Part shown: positions 1-5,167 of the stretch, piece after piece
How the letters are laid out: each line of letters starts with the position of its first letter
Position numbering within the stretch: the first letter of the stretch is position 1
NCBI GenBank assembly: GCA_017443165.1
Contig: JAFSOW010000046.1
Location: 1-6,473 of the forward strand
DNA: 6,473 nt
DNA from: Acidaminococcaceae bacterium
Lineage (GTDB): Bacteria; Bacillota; Negativicutes; Acidaminococcales; Acidaminococcaceae
Direction of reading: 5' to 3'
Made by a program: the position numbers and the translations under genes
The notes under the pieces: generated by a model
Told to the model about the DNA's origin: nothing
The model's input: only the letters and a program-made list of their open reading frames with translations
Database searches by the model: none

Positions 1-266
1 AGAGCAAGGCGTTTCATAAAATTCATAAACACCCGGAACTTAAGTTCCCCCTCTGACATCCTGTTGAAGCCCTTTAAAATGCTTATCACAAGCAGCAGTG
101 TGTCCAGCAGGCTCCAGACAATACCGCAGCCGACCCCTGTCAGCGCAGATTTCAACAGCAGGGCGACACCCACAATCACCGCCGCCGCTGCATAAACCTG
201 GCGCTTATAAAGTCCGGCCAGCGCCACGACGATCTCGCGTTTGTCCATTCCCTGAAAGCTGAACAT
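1..266 (-). CDS. atpI: AtpI-like small membrane protein (ATP synthase subunit I), 5' part, cut by the window edge
   Basis: An open frame runs from ATG at 266 to the window edge, 88 codons without a stop. It begins MFSFQGMDKREI and has two hydrophobic segments, at about residues 24-42 and 46-66 (GIVWSLLDTLLLVISI). A charged stretch follows (KGFNRMSEGELKFRV). AAGGAG lies only 4 nt before the ATG. An internal ATG at 248 is possible but is about 22 nt from that site. AtpI is a small membrane protein that helps assemble the c-ring or supplies Mg2+ to the F1Fo ATP synthase, and in Firmicutes it heads the atp operon. The call rests on this membrane pattern plus position: upp, wecB/mnaA and atpI are neighbours in many Firmicutes. 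Sequence similarity alone is weak, so another small membrane protein is possible. The atpB gene expected next would lie outside the window. Confidence 0.62.
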   Translation of the reverse strand, partial: MFSFQGMDKREIVVALAGLYKRQVYAAAAVIVGVALLLKSALTGVGCGIVWSLLDTLLLVISILKGFNRMSEGELKFRVFMNFMKRLA

Positions 267-270
267 GTTG

Positions 271-276
271 CTCCTT
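271..276 (-). promoter_or_regulatory. Ribosome binding site deciding the atpI-like start
   Basis: AAGGAG reads on the minus strand 4 nt upstream of ATG 266. The spacing is short but the match to the anti-SD is strong, which favours 266 over the internal ATG at 248. Confidence 0.55.
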
Positions 277-285
277 GTGCGCGGG

Positions 286-314
286 AGTATACCCCAACGG
301 CGATTGTATTCCAA
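286..314 (-). promoter_or_regulatory. Second candidate sigma-A promoter, proximal to the atpI-like gene
   Basis: On the minus strand, TTGGAA (309-314) and TATACT (286-291) are separated by exactly 17 bp. The -10 matches 5/6 of consensus and the -35 only 4/6. Transcription would start near 279, leaving a very short leader in which the AAGGAG would lie almost at the RNA 5' end. This makes it less convincing than the upstream promoter at 376-404. Its -35 is overlapped by the dyad at 303-324. Confidence 0.35.
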
Positions 315-324
315 TCAACACAAT
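303..324. promoter_or_regulatory. 22-bp dyad (possible operator) over the proximal -35
   Basis: The plus strand reads ATTGTATT-N6-AACACAAT, two 8-bp arms with one mismatch around a 6-bp spacer. It covers the -35 hexamer at 309-314 and lies downstream of the stronger promoter, where a bound repressor could block either. It resembles a Rex site (TTGTGAA-N4-TTCACAA) only loosely: the spacer is longer and the inner bases differ, so I do not assign a regulator. Confidence 0.3.
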
Positions 325-375
325 TGCGTCTCCAGGGCATACCTCAACCCAAAATACAACCTATAAATCAACTGT

Positions 376-404
376 ATTTTACAATAAAATCGGCATTTTG
401 CCAA
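376..404 (-). promoter_or_regulatory. Main candidate promoter for the atp operon
   Basis: On the minus strand, TTGGCA (399-404) and TAAAAT (376-381), each 5/6 to sigma-A consensus, are spaced by exactly 17 bp. Directly upstream (409-433) are A/T tracts (T5, A5, A3T6) that look like an UP element. A start near 369 would give a leader of about 100 nt before ATG 266. It lies between a weak terminator-like hairpin after wecB and the atpI-like gene, where an independent ATP synthase promoter is expected. Confidence 0.6.
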
Positions 405-435
405 CACCTTTTTGAAAAATGTGTAAATTTTTTAC
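405..435 (-). promoter_or_regulatory. A/T-tract UP-element-like block upstream of the atp promoter
   Basis: Runs T5 (409-413), A5 (415-419) and A3T6 (425-433) sit immediately upstream of the -35 hexamer. This is the place and composition where the alpha-subunit C-terminal domain binds. The surrounding genes are GC-rich, so the block stands out. Confidence 0.4.
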
Positions 436-487
436 CCTGACCGGAAAAACTTGCGCAACGGTTTTCACAAGCCGTCCTCTTCTTTAG

Positions 488-503
488 TTATGACAGGTCA
501 TAA
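488..503. promoter_or_regulatory. Perfect 16-bp palindrome, candidate operator
   Basis: TTATGACAGGTCATAA has 7-bp perfect arms around a 2-bp centre. Viewed as TTATG-N6-CATAA it has the 5-6-5 layout of sites bound by CRP/FNR-family dimers, but the half-site is not a standard CRP or FNR one. It lies about 125 bp upstream of the predicted atp start site, far for a classical activator. It partly overlaps the T-run of the hairpin at 502-519, so it may instead be part of a transcription end. Confidence 0.35.
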
Positions 504-519
504 AAAGGTGGCAGTCACC
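502..519 (-). terminator. Weak intrinsic-terminator-like hairpin after wecB
   Basis: On the minus strand, 15 nt past the wecB stop, GGTG-ACTGC-CACC forms a 4-bp GC-rich stem with a 5-nt loop, followed directly by T5 (502-506). The stem is short, so termination would be partial at best. Position after the last gene of the run and before the atp promoter supports the call. Confidence 0.38.
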
Positions 520-534
520 GTATAACGTATTAAA

Positions 535-1692
535 TCAACAACCTTTAAATTCCTCCGGGGGCGCTACCGGATATCCCTTTGCCGACAGGACAGCCCGCAC
601 GATCCGTTCACAGGCCCGGCCGTCCCCGTAGGGATTCACCGCTTCTGCCATGGAACGGTAATAAGCAGGGTCTTCCAGCAGCCGGCAAGTCTCTTCCTTC
701 ACCACGTCATACCCTGTGCCCGTCAGTCGGACCGTACCCGCGGTCACCGCTTCCGGACGCTCCGTGGTATCCCGCAGCACCAGCACGGGCTTGCCTAACG
801 CCGGCGCTTCCTCCTGGATGCCTCCGCTGTCCGTCAGGACGATATCCGCATGGTTCATCAGGTTGGCAAAAGGTTCGTAGTCCATAGGTTCCGTCAGGTA
901 CACCCTGTCGGTACCCGCCAGTTCCGCCTGCACCACTTCCCGCACTTTGGGATTCTTGTGAACGGGGAAGATGGCCGCCGCTTCCGGATGCTGTTCCAAC
1001 GTTGTTTTCAACGCCCGGTATACCTGCCGCATGGGTTCCCCCAGATTCTCCCGCCGGTGGGTGGTCATGAGGATCAGGCGTTTGCCGCTGGCCAGCGCCT
1101 GCATAATGACCGGATCGTCGAACACAAAATCCTTCTGCACCGTGGTATTCAGCGCATCGATGACCGTATTTCCTGTCACAAAAATATGGCTTTCCGGCAC
1201 ATTTTCCCTTAACAGGTTCTCCCGGCTCACCGCCGTGGGAGCGAAATGGAAATCCGCCAGGGAACCGGTCAGCTTCCGGTTCATTTCTTCCGGGTAGGGA
1301 GAAAACTTGTTGCCGGTACGCAGACCTGCCTCCACATGCCCCAGTTCAATCTGGGCGTAATAGGCCGCCAGTGACCCGGCAAACGTTGTTGTGGTATCGC
1401 CGTGGACCAGAATCAGGTCCGGCTGCGCTTTGGCAATGACCTCTTTCAGCCCCAGCAGCGCCTTCACCGTAATGTCGTACAAGGTCTGCCCGCTGGTCAT
1501 GATGTTCAGGTCGTAATCAGGCTCTACAGCAAAAAGGCGCAGCACCTGGTCCAGCATCTCCCGGTGCTGGGCTGTGACCGCCACAACAGGTTCGATATAA
1601 TCCGTATATTTCCGCATCTCCAGCACCAGCGGACACATTTTGATGGCTTCCGGCCGGGTGCCGAATACTGTCATGATTCTCAGTTTCTTCAA
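535..1692 (-). CDS. wecB: UDP-N-acetylglucosamine 2-epimerase (non-hydrolysing)
   Basis: This cytosolic enzyme interconverts UDP-GlcNAc and UDP-ManNAc, supplying ManNAc units for teichoic-acid linkage units, capsule or other surface glycans (wecB in enterics, mnaA in Bacillus). The 385-residue length is typical. Visible family motifs are GTRPEAIKM (11-19), HGDTTTT (97-103), HVEAGLRT (119-126), PEEMNR (134-139), THRRENLG (211-218), TDSGGIQEE (287-295), RDTTERPEA (307-315) and a C-terminal NPYGDGRACERI (353-364). The start is TTG at 1692: AGGAGG (minus strand) stands 7 nt before it, and residues 1-6 (MKKLRI) lead straight into the first strand. The ATG at 1674 has no comparable site. It begins 16 nt after the stop of the WecA/TagO-like transferase, with its ribosome site abutting that stop, so the two are surely cotranscribed. 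It ends with TGA and is the last gene of the run. Confidence 0.95.
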   Translation of the reverse strand: MKKLRIMTVFGTRPEAIKMCPLVLEMRKYTDYIEPVVAVTAQHREMLDQVLRLFAVEPDYDLNIMTSGQTLYDITVKALLGLKEVIAKAQPDLILVHGDTTTTFAGSLAAYYAQIELGHVEAGLRTGNKFSPYPEEMNRKLTGSLADFHFAPTAVSRENLLRENVPESHIFVTGNTVIDALNTTVQKDFVFDDPVIMQALASGKRLILMTTHRRENLGEPMRQVYRALKTTLEQHPEAAAIFPVHKNPKVREVVQAELAGTDRVYLTEPMDYEPFANLMNHADIVLTDSGGIQEEAPALGKPVLVLRDTTERPEAVTAGTVRLTGTGYDVVKEETCRLLEDPAYYRSMAEAVNPYGDGRACERIVRAVLSAKGYPVAPPEEFKGC

Positions 1693-1698
1693 AGCAAG

Positions 1699-1706
1699 AC
1701 CTCCTC
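1699..1706 (-). promoter_or_regulatory. Strong ribosome binding site for the TTG start of wecB
   Basis: GAGGAGGT on the minus strand places AGGAGG 7 nt upstream of TTG 1692. It decides for the TTG codon over the ATG six codons downstream. Confidence 0.7.
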
Positions 1707-1708
1707 AC

Positions 1709-2713
1709 TCAGGGGTTCCGTAAAATACCTATCTTCTTTGCGCCCAAAGCCACCGCGATCACAATCACAACGATCACCGCAGCCGCAACATACACATTGG
1801 CCATGGCCAGCACAAATGCCCCCAGGCTCAGGATGATGCTGATGGCATACATCAGCAGCACCGCCTGTTTCTGGGTCAGTCCCAGCGCCAGCAGCCGGTG
1901 GTGCAGATGCCCCTTGTCCGGCTGGAAGATCGGCTTGCCGTTGCTGTAACGGCGCAAAATGGCAAAGGCCGTATCCATGATCGGCAGTCCCAGGGCAACC
2001 GCCGGCACGATCAGCGCGATGGTAGCCGCAGTCTTCACCGCGCCTAAAATCGCAATTGCCGCCAGCATATAGCCGATGAACATGCTGCCCGTATCCCCCA
2101 TAAAGATGGTGGCCGGATTAAAATTATAATGGATAAAACCAAAAATACCTCCGGCCAGCGCCGCCGTCAGAGTCGCCACGGGATAATATCCCTGATGCAC
2201 CGCCACCAGGATGATGGTAATGGAAGCGATGCCGGACACACCGGCCGCTAGTCCGTCCAGCCCGTCGATCAGATTGACCACGTTAATAAAGCTGATGACC
2301 CAGAAAATCGTAAACGGTATAGACAGATATTCCAGATAGAAGTAACCGCCCAGCGGATTGTTCAGCCACTCGATCTTTATATCAAAGGCCACCAGGATAC
2401 AGGCAGCCATAATCTGTCCCAGCAGCTTCACTTTGGCAGGCAGGGAATACTTGTCGTCCAATATGCCCACGATTACGATCCAGGCGCCGCCCAGCAGGAT
2501 TCCCATCAGATCCCGTGTAATGGGCAGACTGCAGACAACCGCAAGGACACAGGCCAGAAAAATAGCCAGTCCCCCCAGTCTGGGCATGATATGGGTATGC
2601 ACTTTTCTTTTATCAGGTTTATCCACTGCCCCGATGGCAAAAGCCAGCTTCTTAACATAGGGTGTCAACAGAAAACTGGCCAGCAGGGCAATGACAAAAG
2701 CTAAAATATACAA
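1709..2713 (-). CDS. Polyprenyl-phosphate N-acetylhexosamine-1-phosphate transferase (WecA/TagO type)
   Basis: This is an integral membrane protein of the MraY/WecA superfamily. It probably transfers GlcNAc-1-phosphate (or a related sugar phosphate) from UDP-sugar to undecaprenyl phosphate, the first step of teichoic-acid, O-antigen or other lipid-linked glycan assembly. The 334 residues include about ten hydrophobic segments. Superfamily motifs are all present: RLGGLA (45-50), the catalytic DDKYS (86-90), NLIDGLDGLAAG (147-158), GDTGS (206-210) and HLHHRL (269-274). The HxHHR motif marks the WecA/TagO branch rather than MraY. The start is TTG at 2713, with GAAGAGGT about 8 nt upstream. It begins 15 nt after the dCMP deaminase stop and is followed after 16 nt by the epimerase, which would provide ManNAc for the second sugar of a GlcNAc-ManNAc linkage unit. 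The exact sugar acceptor pathway cannot be told from this window. Confidence 0.92.
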   Translation of the reverse strand: MYILAFVIALLASFLLTPYVKKLAFAIGAVDKPDKRKVHTHIMPRLGGLAIFLACVLAVVCSLPITRDLMGILLGGAWIVIVGILDDKYSLPAKVKLLGQIMAACILVAFDIKIEWLNNPLGGYFYLEYLSIPFTIFWVISFINVVNLIDGLDGLAAGVSGIASITIILVAVHQGYYPVATLTAALAGGIFGFIHYNFNPATIFMGDTGSMFIGYMLAAIAILGAVKTAATIALIVPAVALGLPIMDTAFAILRRYSNGKPIFQPDKGHLHHRLLALGLTQKQAVLLMYAISIILSLGAFVLAMANVYVAAAVIVVIVIAVALGAKKIGILRNP

Positions 2714-2720
2714 ACAACAG

Positions 2721-2728
2721 ACCTCTTC
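2721..2728 (-). promoter_or_regulatory. Ribosome binding site for the TTG start of the WecA/TagO-like gene
   Basis: GAAGAGGT (minus strand) overlaps the end of the preceding gene region and lies about 8 nt before TTG 2713. No in-frame ATG is nearby; the first in-frame Met is residue 43, inside a conserved region. Confidence 0.6.
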
Positions 2729-3199
2729 CTATTTTTGTTCCGCGTCCAGCACTTCCACCCGGATCCCGGAACCTGCCAGCATATCCTCCGCCAGCTTGTC
2801 GGGGTAAGGATCTTTAAACACGATCCGCTCAATGCCCGCGTTGATCAGGATCTTCGTACACACGACACAGGGCTGGTTCGTGCAGTACAGAGTACCGCCT
2901 TCTACCGAAACGCCATGAACCGCAGCCTGTACTACCGCGTTCTGCTCTGCATGGATCCCCCGGCACAGCTCATGGTTCTTGCCCGAAGGCACATGCAGCT
3001 GTTCCCGCAGGCAGCCCACTTCCCCGCAGTGGGGCATTCCCTTGGGCGTGCCGTTGTAACCGGTAGCAAGAATCTGTTTGTTTTTCACGATGACTGCGCC
3101 AACGCTGCGGCGCAGGCAGGTGGAACGTTTGCTGACCACCTGGGCAATTTCCATAAAATAATGATCCCAGTCCGGCCTTACTTCACTATTATTGCTCAT
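2729..3199 (-). CDS. Deoxycytidylate (dCMP) deaminase, ComEB type
   Basis: A zinc-dependent cytidine/deoxycytidylate deaminase-family enzyme, expected to convert dCMP to dUMP and so feed thymidylate synthesis in the cytosol. The 156-residue protein carries the zinc/catalytic motif HAEQNA (83-88; His83 ligand, Glu85 proton shuttle) and PCVVC (110-114; Cys111 and Cys114 ligands). It also has the dCMP-deaminase insert [17 protein letters not shown] (47-63) and a PSG...ELCRG stretch before HAE, which separate it from plain cytidine deaminases. The start is ATG 3199, with AGAGG 6 nt upstream. The longer open frame up to 3286 overlaps upp and has no family similarity in the extra 29 residues. It lies 22 nt after upp and 15 nt before the next gene. 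Bacillus names the homologue comEB, but no com genes are next to it here, so a pyrimidine role is more likely than competence. Confidence 0.93.
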   Translation of the reverse strand: MSNNSEVRPDWDHYFMEIAQVVSKRSTCLRRSVGAVIVKNKQILATGYNGTPKGMPHCGEVGCLREQLHVPSGKNHELCRGIHAEQNAVVQAAVHGVSVEGGTLYCTNQPCVVCTKILINAGIERIVFKDPYPDKLAEDMLAGSGIRVEVLDAEQK

Positions 3200-3221
3200 T
3201 ATAATCCTCTTAACTCTCCGC

Positions 3222-3842
3222 TTACAGTGTGCCGAAGACCCGGTCGCCCGCATCTCCCAGACCGGGAAGGATATAGGCTCTTTCATTCAGTTCACGGTCG
3301 ACGGCAGCCGTGTAAATTTCCACGTCCGGGTGCGCTTCGTTGATAACTTTAATGCCTTCCGGCGCCGCTACCAGCACCATGAGGCAGATGTTATGCAGGC
3401 CTTTCTCCTTTAACATGGTAATCGCCGCCGCCGCGGAACCGCCGGTCGCCAGCATGGGGTCTACTACGATGCATTTCGCGTCCATCTGCTTGGGCAGTCC
3501 GCAGTAATATTCCACCGGTTTATGGGTCTCCGGATCACGGTACAGACCGATATGCCCTACATGGGCATGCGGAATCATGGCCAGCACGCCGTTCAGCAGT
3601 CCCAGCCCCGCGCGCAGAATCGGAATAATGGTCACTTCCCCTTTCAGGCGGGTTCCCGTCATCTTTTCCAACGGAGTCTCGATTTCAAAGGGTTCCGTTT
3701 CCCAGTTCTTAGTCACATCGTAAGTCATCAGGGAGGCAATTTCGCCCAGCAGTTCACGGAAATTCTTGCTGTTACAGGTCTTGTCCCGCATCATGGTCAG
3801 CTTATGGGCAATCAGCGGATGATCTACTACATGTACGTTCAT
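3222..3842 (-). CDS. upp: Uracil phosphoribosyltransferase
   Basis: This enzyme salvages uracil: uracil + PRPP gives UMP + PPi, in the cytosol. The 206-residue length is normal for Upp. Motifs are the N-terminal [13 protein letters not shown] (8-20), [10 protein letters not shown] (72-81), the PRPP-binding loop [11 protein letters not shown] (126-136) and the uracil-binding C-terminal end [16 protein letters not shown] (190-205). The start chosen is ATG 3842, with AAGGAG 8 nt upstream. A frame-matched ATG at 3860 would place that ribosome site inside the coding region and adds six residues absent from the family. It follows the YwlG-like gene after 32 nt and is followed by dCMP deaminase after 22 nt, forming a small pyrimidine pair. 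In Bacillus glyA lies between ywlG and upp; here it is absent. Confidence 0.97.
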   Translation of the reverse strand: MNVHVVDHPLIAHKLTMMRDKTCNSKNFRELLGEIASLMTYDVTKNWETEPFEIETPLEKMTGTRLKGEVTIIPILRAGLGLLNGVLAMIPHAHVGHIGLYRDPETHKPVEYYCGLPKQMDAKCIVVDPMLATGGSAAAAITMLKEKGLHNICLMVLVAAPEGIKVINEAHPDVEIYTAAVDRELNERAYILPGLGDAGDRVFGTL

Positions 3843-3874
3843 GGGTAAGGCTCCTTTCATGTAATTAATTTATG

Positions 3875-4420
3875 TTAAAAATACTTTGCCCGCTCTCCCC
3901 CGATCAGGGGCGGACGTGTCCGGGCCGCCGTCAGTATTGCTTCGCCGACGGTTTTCACCCGGAGACGCACCGGCACCGCAACCCGTTTCAGATGCATACC
4001 GATCAGCGTCTGTCCGATATCCATGCCTAAATCAGCAGTTACAGATTCCACCACCACCGGATGCGCAAACAGTTCATACGCCCGGCTGGCCGCGCTGCCG
4101 CCGGCTTCCGGCACGGGATGCACCGTGACCTGGGTCAGGCCGAAAGCATCCATCGCCGCCTCTTCCACCACCAGCGCCCGGTTCAGGTGTTCACAGCACT
4201 GGACCGCAAGATACAGCCCGTGGGCACGGGTCACAGCCAGCAGCGCCGTAAGGATCGCTTCCGCCGTTTCCGGCGAACGGGCCGTCCCGATTTTGGATCC
4301 CAGCACCTCACTGGTGCTGCAGCCCAGGACAAAAATCCGTCCCGGTTTCGGCTGCGCCGCCGTGATCAGTTCTTCCGCAGCCGCAGTAACCGCGGCCGCA
4401 ATCTGTGCTAACTCCATCAT
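3875..4420 (-). CDS. ywlG: YwlG / DUF436 family protein (TIGR01440), function unknown
   Basis: A 181-residue conserved Firmicutes protein whose biochemical role is not established. Family traits visible are FVLGCSTSEVLGSKIGTA (30-47), the AVQCCEHLNRALVVE stretch (72-86) and the C-terminal GGERAKYF (174-181), along with a length close to the 180 residues of Bacillus YwlG. There is no signal peptide or membrane segment, so it should be cytosolic. The ATG at 4420 directly abuts the rpiB stop (TAAATGATG), so translation is likely coupled. The second ATG at 4417 fits the GAGGAA ribosome site in the rpiB tail slightly better (about 6 nt against 3). Constant linkage to rpiB, and often glyA and upp, is the only functional hint. 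I would not infer more. Confidence 0.9.
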   Translation of the reverse strand: MMELAQIAAAVTAAAEELITAAQPKPGRIFVLGCSTSEVLGSKIGTARSPETAEAILTALLAVTRAHGLYLAVQCCEHLNRALVVEEAAMDAFGLTQVTVHPVPEAGGSAASRAYELFAHPVVVESVTADLGMDIGQTLIGMHLKRVAVPVRLRVKTVGEAILTAARTRPPLIGGERAKYF

Positions 4421-4858
4421 TTATTCCTCAACCGCCATAATCTTATTCACCCGGCGTTCATGACGCCCGCCGGCAAATTCCGTATCCAGCCAGGCATCCA
4501 GGATGGACAGGGCCAGTCCGGGGCCCAGCACCCGCTCGCCCAGGCAGATGACGTTGGCATTATTATGCTCCCGGCTCATGGTGGCGGAAAACACATCGCC
4601 GCACAGAGCCGCGCGGATCCCTTTGACTTTATTGGCCGCCATGGACATGCCGATGCCGGTACCGCAGACCAGGATCCCCCGCTCCGCATTGCCGTCCGTA
4701 ATCTCCCGGCAGACTTTTACCGCAATGTCCGGATAATCGCAGGATTCCTCCGTATAGGTCCCCGCGTCCGACACCTCAATGCCCCGTTCCGCCAGATGCT
4801 GTTTCAGCACTTCTTTCAGGTGGATTCCTCCGTGATCACTGCCGATTACCAGTTTCAT
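4421..4858 (-). CDS. rpiB: Ribose-5-phosphate isomerase B
   Basis: Interconverts ribose 5-phosphate and ribulose 5-phosphate in the non-oxidative pentose phosphate pathway (RpiB/LacAB family, cytosolic); some members also act on allose 6-phosphate. The 145 residues show the N-terminal GSDHGG (6-11), DYPDIA (41-46), the active-site cysteine in LVCGTGIGMSMAANK (63-77; Cys65), REHNNANV (97-104, catalytic His98 equivalent) and the phosphate-binding C-terminal GGRHERRV (130-137). The start is ATG 4858, with GGAGG 8 nt upstream. An in-frame extension to 4999 exists, but those 47 residues are encoded by the hairpin repeat at 4900-5059 and match nothing expected in the family. First gene of the tight run, and probably its promoter-proximal member. 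Confidence 0.96.
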   Translation of the reverse strand: MKLVIGSDHGGIHLKEVLKQHLAERGIEVSDAGTYTEESCDYPDIAVKVCREITDGNAERGILVCGTGIGMSMAANKVKGIRAALCGDVFSATMSREHNNANVICLGERVLGPGLALSILDAWLDTEFAGGRHERRVNKIMAVEE

Positions 4859-4899
4859 GTCCCGCGCCTCCCGTGGATTTACTTGCGATGGCATTCCCA

Positions 4900-5059
4900 G
4901 GGAGACGCTGATTAAATGAGTTTGTGCGATGTCCGAGGGCTTTTTGCGACTGACAAGGAAATGGCCTGAAGGCGCAGCCGTAGCTGCGTTGAGGGACATT
5001 GACGCAGTCAGTCACAAAAAGCACCGGTCAGCGTACAGACGAATTAATCAGTGTTTCCC
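4900..5059. repeat. 160-bp imperfect palindrome, ERIC/MITE-like long-hairpin element
   Basis: The two ends are inverted copies. GGGAGACGCTGATTAA (4900-4915) pairs with TTAATCAGTGTTTCCC (5044-5059), 14 of 16 bases. GCTTTTTGCGACTGAC (4939-4954) pairs with GTCAGTCACAAAAAGC (5007-5022), 15 of 16. At the centre GCAGC (4974-4978) faces GCTGC (4983-4987) across a 4-nt loop. The symmetry axis stays at about 4980 throughout, so the whole unit can fold as one long hairpin. It contains no gene. No target-site duplication is clear. It has the size and architecture of ERIC-type or MITE elements, but copy number cannot be judged from one copy. It occupies most of the gap upstream of rpiB and would be part of the rpiB leader RNA. 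Confidence 0.72.
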
Positions 5060-5077
5060 CAGATACTGTGTTATTCC

Positions 5078-5104
5078 GCAGGCAGTTCCGTATTCATTGC
5101 CTGC
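5078..5104 (-). other. 7-bp stem hairpin in the rpiB upstream region
   Basis: GCAGGCA (5078-5084) is perfectly complementary to TGCCTGC (5098-5104) with a 13-nt loop. No T-run follows on either strand, so it is not a standard intrinsic terminator. It would be in the leader RNA if transcription starts near 5125. Confidence 0.4.
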
Positions 5105-5130
5105 CGGTTTATGACTTGCCTATTCAATCT

Positions 5131-5139
5131 ATTTTATCA
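5131..5139 (-). promoter_or_regulatory. Candidate extended -10 promoter for the rpiB operon
   Basis: On the minus strand TGA-TAAAAT is an extended -10 (TGn plus a 5/6 hexamer). The -35 region 17 bp upstream (TGGTAC) is poor, which extended -10 promoters tolerate. A start near 5125 would give a leader of about 265 nt that contains the hairpin at 5078-5104 and the full repeat. The 11-bp palindrome GGTACTGTACC (5148-5158) lies just upstream. Confidence 0.42.
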
Positions 5140-5147
5140 CAAAAACA

Positions 5148-5158
5148 GGTACTGTACC
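5148..5158. promoter_or_regulatory. 11-bp palindrome near the rpiB -35 region; operator or weak terminator
   Basis: GGTACTGTACC is a perfect palindrome with 5-bp arms and a 1-bp centre, about 10 bp past the sua5-domain stop. As RNA it can form only a 4-bp stem (GGTA-CAG-TACC) before a TGTTTTTG stretch, so it may be a weak end for the upstream transcript. As DNA it could be an operator over the promoter at 5131-5139. The sequence does not decide between them. Confidence 0.3.
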
Positions 5159-5167
5159 ACTTATTGT

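Noticed and set aside
303..324. Rex (redox) operator
   Set aside because: The arms share TTGTG with Rex sites, but the spacer is 6 rather than 4 and the inner bases do not match, so only an unspecified dyad is reported.
1402..1836. Plus-strand open frame of about 144 codons across wecB and the transferase end
   Set aside because: It is antisense to a clear wecB gene, has no ribosome site or family-like motif, and GC-rich codon bias on the minus strand explains long open plus-strand frames. The same holds for 2735-3343, 4023-4463 and 4460-4915 plus.
3200..3286. Longer start for the dCMP deaminase overlapping upp
   Set aside because: The added residues are the upp 3' end read in another frame; ATG 3199 has its own ribosome site.
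3843..3860. Upstream ATG adding six residues to upp
   Set aside because: The AAGGAG site lies inside this stretch at the right distance for ATG 3842, and Upp proteins begin at the residues encoded from 3842.
4859..5167. tRNA, riboswitch or toxin-antitoxin gene in the rpiB upstream gap
   Set aside because: No cloverleaf or CCA-type end is seen, no known riboswitch core was recognised, and the open frames inside are produced by the palindromic repeat.
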